Translations under genes and position numbers: made by a program
Shown here: one piece after another, positions 28,066-34,720 of the stretch
Layout: each line of letters begins with the position of its first letter
How positions within the stretch are numbered: position 1 is the stretch's first letter
The notes under the pieces: generated by a model
The model's database searches: none
What the model was told of the DNA's origin: nothing
The model's input: only the letters and a program-made list of their open reading frames with translations
Assembly: GCF_018614655.1 (NCBI RefSeq)
Contig: NZ_JAGGOG010000013.1
Coordinates: forward strand, 1-64,000
Length of the DNA: 64,000 nucleotides
Direction: 5' to 3'
DNA from: Pseudomonas fluorescens
GTDB lineage: Bacteria; Pseudomonadota; Gammaproteobacteria; Pseudomonadales; Pseudomonadaceae

Positions 28066-28961
28066 GCCTTTCGATAGGCGCCGGGTTGTTGTCCGGTGAC
28101 CTTGTGGAAGGCCCGGGTAAACGCCGCCACTGATTGATACCCCACCGCCAGCGAAACATCCGCCACCGTCTGGTTGCTCTTGAACAACTGGCAGGCGTGA
28201 CGCATGCGCATCATCAACAGCACCTGCCCCGGTGATTGCCCGCACAGTTCATTGAACCGCTTGAAAAACGCCGAACGGGACAAGCCCGTACAGGTCGCCA
28301 TGCTCTCCAGGCTCCATGGCTCGGCCGGGTGGGCGATCAATCGCTCCAGCAGGCCGGCAAACGCCGGTTGTCGAGCCAGCGCCGCCAAGCCGCCGAGGTC
28401 GGTGTTGTCCACCACCTGTTGGCGCAACACATAGAGAAACAACAGGTGGCAGAGGCGCTCCAGCAGTGCCGAGGACGGCGCGGGTTTGCGCTGGCATTCC
28501 TGCAGAATCAGTTCGAACAGGTTGCGTGCGGCCACCAGTGATGGGTCGCCGGCCCGCAGGATGATCCAGTTGGGCAGGGCGTCCACAATCATCGCCGACA
28601 AGCCCGAATGAAAGTGAAAGAAGCCGCACACCAGGCCCACACCGTCGGTGGCTTCGGCATCGAGTGGCAGCATCGGGCGGCGCGGGCATTGTCGGGCGCC
28701 CTCGGCGGTGGCCTCGCTGGACAGCCGAAAGCCCAGGTCTTGCAGTAGAAACAGGGCGTCGCCGTTGTTCAACAGCACCGGGGTGTCATTGCCGTCCACA
28801 TGCAGCCAACACTGCCCCTGTACCACCAGGTGAAAACTGGCGTTGGCCAGACCGTGGGTACTGGCATGCCAGCCGCCGCAGTAGCGACCGACGTGGAACA
28901 GGCTGGTATCGAGTTCGAGGCTATCTAATAACCAATCGAGGAGTGAATTGGACGAATTCAT
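28056..28961 (-). CDS. AraC-family transcriptional regulator with cupin-like sensor
   Basis: A 301-residue regulator. The N-terminal half is a cupin-type ligand domain (FHLVVQGQCWLHVDG), and the C-terminal ~100 residues carry two HTH motifs of the AraC/XylS type (LESMATCTGLSRSAFFKRF and VADVSLAVGYQSVAAFTRAFHKVTG). It faces away from the AhpD-like gene and shares a 102-bp promoter region containing direct repeats, so it is likely the regulator of the 29064 gene. Confidence 0.9.
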   Translation of the reverse strand: MNSSNSLLDWLLDSLELDTSLFHVGRYCGGWHASTHGLANASFHLVVQGQCWLHVDGNDTPVLLNNGDALFLLQDLGFRLSSEATAEGARQCPRRPMLPLDAEATDGVGLVCGFFHFHSGLSAMIVDALPNWIILRAGDPSLVAARNLFELILQECQRKPAPSSALLERLCHLLFLYVLRQQVVDNTDLGGLAALARQPAFAGLLERLIAHPAEPWSLESMATCTGLSRSAFFKRFNELCGQSPGQVLLMMRMRHACQLFKSNQTVADVSLAVGYQSVAAFTRAFHKVTGQQPGAYRKAQG

Positions 28962-28970
28962 CTAATGGAA

Positions 28971-29009
28971 AGACTCTAGAGCAAGTAATCGCTACTTTAG
29001 ACTATTGAG
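28971..29009. promoter_or_regulatory. Candidate AraC-regulator direct repeats
   Basis: AGACTCTAGAG (28971-28981) and AGACTATTGAG (28999-29009) match at 9 of 11 positions with a 28-bp period; a weaker AGACTTGGAG follows at 29029. Direct repeats in a divergent promoter fit AraC-type operators. Confidence 0.4.
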
Positions 29010-29063
29010 AGGTTTTTTTATAACCAACAGACTTGGAGCACGAATCAATCAGGAGACCACTCC

Positions 29064-29624
29064 ATGTCCCGTGTACCCATGCTGACCCTGGAAACCGCAC
29101 CGGAAGCGGCCAAACCGTTCCTCGAAAATGCCCTCAAGGGTTCTGGTTTCATCCCTAATCTGCTGGCGGTGCTGGCCAATGCTCCGGCCGCGCTGGAAAC
29201 CTACGTCACCGTCTCCGGCCTCAACGCCAAGGCTGAACTGAGTTTGGCGGAAAGGGAAGTGGTGCAATTGATTGCCGCGACTACCCATGGTTGCGATTTC
29301 TGCGTCGCTGGGCACACGGCGGTCGCGCGTAACAAGGCCAAGCTCTCGGAGGAAGTGATCGATGCCCTGCGCAAGCGCGGGGAGCTGCCCAACGAGCGTT
29401 ATGAGACACTGGCCGCCTTTACCCGGGAAGTGATCGCCACCCGTGGTGATGTCAGCAACGTTGGTTACGAACAATTCCGTGCAGCCGGTTACACGGACGG
29501 TCATGCTCTGGAAGTTATTCTGGGTGTCAGCCTGGCCACGCTGTGTAACTTCGCCAATGTGTTTGCCCGTACCCCGCTGAACCCGGAACTGGCGCAATAC
29601 CGTTGGGAAAAACCTGTCGGCTGA
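29064..29624 (+). CDS. Carboxymuconolactone decarboxylase/AhpD-like protein
   Basis: A 186-residue all-helical protein of the CMD/AhpD superfamily. It has the redox motif HGCDFCVAGH (a CxxC with a following His) near residue 76. Members with CxxC act as peroxidase-linked disulfide reductants. It is divergent from the AraC regulator and 78 bp upstream of the acyl-CoA-dehydrogenase-like gene, so it could share regulation with it. Exact substrate unknown. Confidence 0.8.
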   Translation: MSRVPMLTLETAPEAAKPFLENALKGSGFIPNLLAVLANAPAALETYVTVSGLNAKAELSLAEREVVQLIAATTHGCDFCVAGHTAVARNKAKLSEEVIDALRKRGELPNERYETLAAFTREVIATRGDVSNVGYEQFRAAGYTDGHALEVILGVSLATLCNFANVFARTPLNPELAQYRWEKPVG

Positions 29625-29702
29625 AGCTGCTCGAGGCGCTGAGGTAGAAGCGGCGCGTTGGCGCCAGCACTGGTAAACATGCTGTAACAAGGAGAGATAC
29701 CC

Positions 29703-30764
29703 ATGCTTGACCCTATCTTGAGCCGCTGGCTCGATGTTCAAGCGCAAGCCCTGGATGTGGGCAGTTGCGATCCACAAGAAGTGTTGCCACGGCTGGCAGA
29801 AGCCAATGTATTACGAATCGGTGTACCGAAAAGCCTCGGCGGCCTGGGCGGTGACGTGGCCGGTGCCGTAGAAGCCATCGCCGATGTGGCCAGTCATTCC
29901 CTGGCGGCGGCCTTTGTTTGCTGGGGACAGCGATCGTTTATCGAGTACCTGCTACTGAGCCCCAATGAGCGCCTGCGCGAACAGCTGCTGCCGGACCTGC
30001 TCAGCGGCAAACTCGCCGGGGCCACCGGGCTTTCCAACGCGATGAAATTTCTTTCCGGCATCGAGACCTTGCAGATCAATGCCGAGCCGACTGATGACGG
30101 CTGGACCTTCAACGGCCGCCTGCATTGGGTGACCAACCTGCGCAAGAACGGCTTTGTAGTGGCCGCCGCGATCGAACATAACCAGGGCGGTACGCCCTTC
30201 ATCATGGCAATCCCCGACTCGGTGGCTGGCCTGCAACGTTCCCGTGACCTGGAACTGCTCGGCCTGCAATCGAGCAACACCGCTGCCCTTGGCCTGGAAG
30301 GCGTTGAGTTGAGCCGCCACTGGCTGCTGCATGAAGATGCCCGCAAGTTCCTGCCGGCGGTACGTCCAGCCTTCCTTGGCTTGCAATGCGGCATGGCCAT
30401 CGGCCTGGCCCGGCGCTCCCTGGCGGAGGTGGCCAATCATCTGGGCTCCAGTCGTACGGTCTTGCGTGAGGAATTGGAGGCGCTGCGGGCGACCCTGGAT
30501 CATCTGGTCACCGAGCTCAAGCAAGGGTTGTTGTCCGGCCGCTTCGGTGCCGAGCCTGCACCGCTGTTCCGCTTGCGCATCGCCCTGGCGGAAACCGTCG
30601 CCAGCGCGGTGCAACTTGAGCTACAGGCCAGCGGCGGCAAAGCCTACCTGACCGCCCACGGTAGCGGCTTTGCCCGGCGCTGGAGAGAGTCGGCATTTGT
30701 GCCGATTGTCACGCCTAGCCTGGTGCAGTTGCGCACCGAGTTGGCACGTCAGGCCGCCTTATGA
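29703..30764 (+). CDS. Acyl-CoA dehydrogenase-fold flavoprotein (probable monooxygenase type)
   Basis: A 353-residue protein with the acyl-CoA dehydrogenase fold (VPKSLGGLGGDVAGAVEAI, GATGLSNAMKFLSGIE, LHWVTNLRKNGFVVAAAIE). It is shorter than true dehydrogenases and I see no catalytic Glu motif such as YEGT, which is typical of FMN-using relatives (DszC/SfnC-like) acting in sulfur scavenging. It overlaps the ABC ATPase gene by 4 bp. Co-location with a sulfonate-type transporter suggests it processes the imported compound; that is inference. Confidence 0.7.
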   Translation: MLDPILSRWLDVQAQALDVGSCDPQEVLPRLAEANVLRIGVPKSLGGLGGDVAGAVEAIADVASHSLAAAFVCWGQRSFIEYLLLSPNERLREQLLPDLLSGKLAGATGLSNAMKFLSGIETLQINAEPTDDGWTFNGRLHWVTNLRKNGFVVAAAIEHNQGGTPFIMAIPDSVAGLQRSRDLELLGLQSSNTAALGLEGVELSRHWLLHEDARKFLPAVRPAFLGLQCGMAIGLARRSLAEVANHLGSSRTVLREELEALRATLDHLVTELKQGLLSGRFGAEPAPLFRLRIALAETVASAVQLELQASGGKAYLTAHGSGFARRWRESAFVPIVTPSLVQLRTELARQAAL

Positions 30765-31564
30765 GTCAGGCGGTCTTGCAGGCTCAGGGGATCTGCCTGG
30801 GTTACGCCAGCGGACCGGTACTGGAAGGTTTCGACCTGCAACTGCAGCCCGGCGAAGTGGTGTCGATCCTCGGCCCCAGCGGTGTTGGCAAATCCAGCCT
30901 GCTGCGGGTACTCGCTGGTTTGCAGGCGCCCCAGGGCGGCAGCATCCGCCTGCTCGGCGAGCCGTTGGATGGCCCACACCCACGGGTGGCGGTGGCGTTT
31001 CAGGACCCCAGCCTGCTGCCGTGGTTAAGCCTGGAAAAAAACGTCGCCTTCGGCCTGGACTTCGCCCGCCAGCCGCACTTGAGTGGTGAAGAGCGCCGTG
31101 CCCGGGTGGACCACGCCATTGCCGCCGTTGGCCTGGAGCACGCCCGCTTGCAGTTCCCGGCGCAACTGTCCGGCGGCATGGCCCAGCGCACGGCGCTGGC
31201 TCGCTGCCTGGCCCGCCAGCCCCAGGTGTTGCTGCTGGATGAGCCCTTTGGCGCCCTGGATGAAGTGACCCGTGCCGACATGCAACACCTGCTGCTCAAG
31301 GTCAACCGCGAGCAAGGTTCGGCAGCGGTACTGATTACCCACGACATCGATGAAGCGCTGCTGCTTTCCGATCGGATTCTGCTACTGGGTAACCGCCCGG
31401 CGCGAACCCTGGGAGAATGGCGCATCGACCTGCCGCAACCGCGGGAAGAGCAGGTCGAGGAAATCGGTGCCCTGCGTATCGACATTCTCAAAACCCTACG
31501 GCGGGCGAGCCGCCCTTCACCCCATACCCCTGAACTGCTGGAGCCTCAACATGTGTCTGGATGA
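30761..31564 (+). CDS. ABC transporter ATP-binding protein (SsuB/TauB-like)
   Basis: A 267-residue ATPase. It has Walker A GPSGVGKSSLL, Q-loop AFQDPSLLPW, signature LSGGMAQRTALAR, Walker B LLLDEPFGALD and H-loop ITHDIDEAL. Sequence style and size fit importers for sulfonates, taurine or nitrate. Both ends overlap the neighbouring genes, so it is tightly coupled to the binding protein and permease. Confidence 0.9.
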   Translation: MSQAVLQAQGICLGYASGPVLEGFDLQLQPGEVVSILGPSGVGKSSLLRVLAGLQAPQGGSIRLLGEPLDGPHPRVAVAFQDPSLLPWLSLEKNVAFGLDFARQPHLSGEERRARVDHAIAAVGLEHARLQFPAQLSGGMAQRTALARCLARQPQVLLLDEPFGALDEVTRADMQHLLLKVNREQGSAAVLITHDIDEALLLSDRILLLGNRPARTLGEWRIDLPQPREEQVEEIGALRIDILKTLRRASRPSPHTPELLEPQHVSG

Positions 31565-32750
31565 CCTGACCCACTCGCGCCGTGACTTTCTCAAACTCTC
31601 GGCCGTTCTCAGCGCGGCCGGCGCTTTGCCGCTGCTGAGCAGCCTGCAAGCTCGCGCGGCGGCCGAACCGGACGCACCGGTGCGCATCGGTTACCTGCCG
31701 ATCACCGACGCCACACCGTTGCTGGTCGCTCATAACAACGGCTTGTTCGAAGCCGAAGGCATCAAGGCCGAACGTCCGGTGCTGCTGCGCAGTTGGGCTC
31801 AGGTGATCGAGGCGTTTATCTCGGGCCAGGTCAACGTGATTCACCTGTTGTCGCCGATGACCATCTGGGCGCGCTATGGCAGCAAGGTGCCGGCCAAAGT
31901 GGTGGCGTGGAACCATGTGGGCGGCTCGGGCCTGACCGTGTCGCCAGGCATTACCGATGTGAAGCAGTTGGGCGGCAAATCCGTGGCGATTCCGTTCTGG
32001 TACTCGATCCACAACGTGGTGGTGCAGCAACTGTTTCGCGACAACGGCCTGACCCCGGTCAGCCGCGCCGCCGGCAGCAACCTGGCGGCCAACGAGGTCA
32101 ACCTGATCGTGTTGCCGCCGTCGGACATGCCGCCGGCGCTGGCCAGCAAACGTATCGACGGCTATATCGTCGCCGAGCCGTTCAACGCCCTGGCGGAGAA
32201 CCTCAATGTCGGACGCGTGCAGCGTTTCACCGGCGATGTGTGGCGCAATCACGCGTGCTGCGTGGTGTTCATGCATGAGCACGACCTGACCAATCGCCCG
32301 GAATGGTCACAGAAGGTGGTCAATGCCATCGTCAAGGCGCAGGTATGGACCCGTGATAACCGCGAAGAAGCGGTGAAGCTACTGTCCAAGGACGGTCCGA
32401 ATCGCTACACCCCGCACGCTGAACCGGTGTTGAGCAAAGTGTTAGCGCCGCCGGCCAGCGACCGCGCAACCTATCTGGCCGATGGCGCCATCCAGCACGC
32501 CAATTGGGATGAGCACCGTATCGACTTCCAACCGTACCCGTTTCCCAGCTACACCGAGGAACTGGTACGTCGCCTGAAAGACACGCTGATCGAAGGCGAC
32601 AAGCGCTTTCTCGCTGACCTGGACCCGGCGTTCGTTGCCAAGGACCTGGTGGATGACCGCTTTGTGCGCAAGGCCATCGAAGCGGTGGGCGGCATGAAAA
32701 CCTTCGGCTTGGCCGACAGCTTTGAGCGCAGCGAGGAGATTGGCGTTTGA
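31551..32750 (+). CDS. ABC transporter substrate-binding protein with Tat signal (SsuA/NMT1-like)
   Basis: A 399-residue periplasmic binding protein. The N-terminus has a twin-arginine motif (SRRDFLKLSAVL) and a hydrophobic stretch ending in ARA, suggesting Tat export. The mature part (RIGYLPITDATPLLVAHNNGLFEAEG) is of the NMT1/SsuA type that binds sulfonates, nitrate or pyrimidine precursors. ATG 31551 overlaps the ATPase gene by 14 bp. Tat export of a binding protein is unusual but known in this family. Confidence 0.85.
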   Translation: MCLDDLTHSRRDFLKLSAVLSAAGALPLLSSLQARAAAEPDAPVRIGYLPITDATPLLVAHNNGLFEAEGIKAERPVLLRSWAQVIEAFISGQVNVIHLLSPMTIWARYGSKVPAKVVAWNHVGGSGLTVSPGITDVKQLGGKSVAIPFWYSIHNVVVQQLFRDNGLTPVSRAAGSNLAANEVNLIVLPPSDMPPALASKRIDGYIVAEPFNALAENLNVGRVQRFTGDVWRNHACCVVFMHEHDLTNRPEWSQKVVNAIVKAQVWTRDNREEAVKLLSKDGPNRYTPHAEPVLSKVLAPPASDRATYLADGAIQHANWDEHRIDFQPYPFPSYTEELVRRLKDTLIEGDKRFLADLDPAFVAKDLVDDRFVRKAIEAVGGMKTFGLADSFERSEEIGV

Positions 32751-33523
32751 ACAACGGCAAAACCGTGGTGTGGCCGGGCTGGTTGCTCGGCATCACCGGA
32801 TTGGCAGGGTTGTTGTTGCTCTGGTGGCTGGGGGTGACCGTGTTTGGCGAGGCGGGTGGCTTGTCTGCGCGGTTCTCGTTGTCGGCCACCCTGACCAGTT
32901 TGTGGGAGCTATTGGGGCGCAGCGAGCTGTACCTGCATATCGCCGTCAGCCTCAAGCGGATCTTTGTAGGGTTGTTCCTGGCCTTGCTGGTGGGCGTGCC
33001 GTTGGGTTTGCTGGTGGGCAGTTCGCGCAACCTGGAGGCGGCCACCACGCCGGCGTTCCAGTTCTTACGGATGATTTCACCGCTGTCGTGGATGCCTATC
33101 GTGGTGATGCTGATGGGGGTAGGGGACCAGCCGATCTATTTCCTGCTGGCCTTCGCCGCTGTCTGGCCGATCCTGCTCAATACGGCGGCCGGTGTGCGTC
33201 AGTTGGACCCGCGCTGGCTGCAACTGAGCAAAAGCCTGAGCGCCACGCGCTGGGAAACCTTGCGTCGGGTGATTATTCCCGGGGTGATGGGGCATGTGCT
33301 GACCGGCGTGCGCCTGGCCATCGGGATCCTGTGGATCGTGCTGGTGCCGTGCGAGATGCTCGGGGTCAGTGCGGGGTTGGGTTACTACATCCTCGACACC
33401 CGTGATCGGCTGGCCTATTCAGAGCTGATGGCGATGGTGTTGCTGATCGGGCTGCTGGGTTTTGCTTTGGATGCGTTTGCAAGGTGGTTGCATCAGCGCT
33501 GGGTGCATGGCGCGAACAATTAG
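32747..33523 (+). CDS. ABC transporter permease (SsuC/TauC-like)
   Basis: A 258-residue inner-membrane permease with about six TM helices and the BPD_transp_1 loop (LDPRWLQLSKSLSATRWETLRRVIIPGVMGHVLTG). The start is TTG 32747, overlapping the upstream stop by 4 bp, with GAGGAG about 8 nt before. It completes the importer operon, and a strong hairpin follows at 33539. Confidence 0.88.
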   Translation: MNNGKTVVWPGWLLGITGLAGLLLLWWLGVTVFGEAGGLSARFSLSATLTSLWELLGRSELYLHIAVSLKRIFVGLFLALLVGVPLGLLVGSSRNLEAATTPAFQFLRMISPLSWMPIVVMLMGVGDQPIYFLLAFAAVWPILLNTAAGVRQLDPRWLQLSKSLSATRWETLRRVIIPGVMGHVLTGVRLAIGILWIVLVPCEMLGVSAGLGYYILDTRDRLAYSELMAMVLLIGLLGFALDAFARWLHQRWVHGANN

Positions 33524-33723
33524 GAACCTGAAGTGACAAACAAACCCGATTGAATATCGGGTTTGTTGTTTATGCCGCGTGAACAGCGATGGTAGTACCC
33601 CGGTCCGCCATCGCTATAACGATGGTCATGGTCATGCCAGCCGCCCCCGTGGGGGAAGATGATGCAGCCGCTCATGCTCAACATGATCAGCAGGGGAATC
33701 AGCAGTGTGATTCGACGGAGCAT
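33520..33723 (-). CDS. Small lipoprotein
   Basis: A 67-residue protein with a lipoprotein signal (LRRITLLIPLLIMLSMSGC; lipobox MSGC, Cys about 19). A short His/Gly/Tyr-rich tail follows (FPHGGGWHDHDHRYSDGG), which could bind metal. ATG 33723 has AGAGGA 8-9 nt upstream. The last ~15 codons are made from the terminator hairpin of the neighbouring operon, so the true C-terminus in relatives may be shorter. Function unknown. Confidence 0.6.
   Translation of the reverse strand: MLRRITLLIPLLIMLSMSGCIIFPHGGGWHDHDHRYSDGGPGYYHRCSRGINNKPDIQSGLFVTSGS
33539..33567. terminator. Strong 12-bp terminator hairpin
   Basis: AACAAACCCGAT (33539-33550) and ATCGGGTTTGTT (33556-33567) pair perfectly around a 5-nt loop, 15 bp after the permease stop. 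It ends the + strand transporter operon and lies inside the 3' end of the minus-strand lipoprotein frame. Confidence 0.8.
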
Positions 33724-33896
33724 TTGTAAATCCTCTAGGGTTCTCACAAGTTCAATCAGGCGCAAGACAAGCCAAAGCTTTTCATCGCCTGTAACATGAG
33801 ACCCCGACAACCCCGCGCCATCCCCGTAACCGGGTATGCGCTTGGCATGGTTGTGGATACAAAGTGGATACATATCTTCAAGTTCAGGAACCCGTC

Positions 33897-34091
33897 ATGA
33901 CCCAGTCGCAACGTTTGAAATACTCGATTCTGATTTCCCTGGTCGTCCTGGGGACGATGTTTGGCCTGTCCTATTTGCAGAACACCGGGGCTATCAGCGA
34001 AAAAACATTCCAGTACATCGCCATTGGCGTGGCGGTGGTCGTGGTGGTGATCAACGGCGTCATGCGCCGCAAGGTCAAGCCCAACGCTTGA
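33897..34091 (+). CDS. Small two-TM membrane protein, unknown function
   Basis: A 64-residue protein with two hydrophobic segments (YSILISLVVLGTMFGLSYL and YIAIGVAVVVVVINGVM) and a basic C-terminus (RRKVKPNA). CAGGAA lies 7 nt before ATG 33897. I recognise no family. It is convergent with the Fur-like gene, with 1 bp between their stops. Confidence 0.6.
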   Translation: MTQSQRLKYSILISLVVLGTMFGLSYLQNTGAISEKTFQYIAIGVAVVVVVINGVMRRKVKPNA

Positions 34092-34092
34092 G

Positions 34093-34473
34093 TCAGGCGT
34101 GACCTTCGAGGACCTTGGCAGCCTGCTCGTGCAGGCTGTAGCTTTTATCGGCATTGAGGGTGATCACGCCCTCGCTGCACAGGCGCTTGAGCACCTCGCG
34201 CACGCTGAGAAACGACAGCGGGATGCCCAGATCCAGTAAATGGCTGTGCACCCCTCGAACACCCAGGGTGCGCTGGTTGTCGGCGGCAGTGAGGAGGGCG
34301 TCGATGACCTTCAGCCGGATCAGGCTGGTACGCAGGCCAAAACACTTGAGCAAGTAGCGAATGCGCTGGTTGCCGTGTCGCTCCAGCTCCTTGCCGAACG
34401 CTTGGGCGCCGGTGCCAAAAGCAGCATCGTGCGTTGATGGGTGACCTTCCGTGGGCCGTTGCGGGTTGTACAT
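34093..34473 (-). CDS. Fur-like winged-helix regulator lacking metal/dimer domain
   Basis: A 126-residue protein. Residues ~40-115 match the DNA-binding winged helix of the Fur/Zur family (FGLRTSLIRLKVIDALL ... VREVLKRLCSEGVITLN). The C-terminal metal-binding dimerisation domain of Fur, with its HxHxxC motifs, is absent, so it cannot sense metal in the usual way. AAGGAG lies 7 nt before ATG 34473. A perfect 7-1-7 dyad at 34516-34530 sits just upstream and could be its own operator. It is divergent from pvdQ, an iron-related gene. Confidence 0.7.
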   Translation of the reverse strand: MYNPQRPTEGHPSTHDAAFGTGAQAFGKELERHGNQRIRYLLKCFGLRTSLIRLKVIDALLTAADNQRTLGVRGVHSHLLDLGIPLSFLSVREVLKRLCSEGVITLNADKSYSLHEQAAKVLEGHA

Positions 34474-34515
34474 GCAAAACTCCTTTTCAGAGCCTGATCA
34501 GGAAAATGATGGCGC

Positions 34516-34530
34516 TCTTAGTGACTAAGA
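34516..34530. promoter_or_regulatory. Perfect 7-1-7 dyad upstream of the Fur-like gene
   Basis: TCTTAGTGACTAAGA is a perfect inverted repeat of 7 bp with a 1-bp centre, 43-57 bp upstream of the Fur-like start codon. The 7-1-7 layout is the one used by Fur, Zur and PerR boxes, though the bases differ from their consensus. Confidence 0.55.
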
Positions 34531-34628
34531 CGAACGAGCAGCGCAAATCATGAAGCGCAACATGTAGAAAGTTTGTCGGTATCAGGTCTGTGATATGTGA
34601 ACGCCGGCGAATAAACGCCTGTGCCCGC

Positions 34629-34651
34629 TAAATTATTCCCGCTTTTTACGT
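34629..34651 (+). promoter_or_regulatory. PvdS-like (iron-starvation) promoter of pvdQ
   Basis: TAAAT (34629-34633) is followed after 15 nt by CGT (34649-34651). This resembles the PvdS box (TAAAT, about 16 nt, CGT) and is 70 bp before the pvdQ start. The spacing is one base short of the usual form, so confidence is moderate. Confidence 0.5.
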
Positions 34652-34720
34652 CTCTACTGGAAGGTCGCGGTGGTCTGTTGGGCCACGTCGTATTTTTTCC
34701 GGGTTGAGTGTGGAGTCAGC

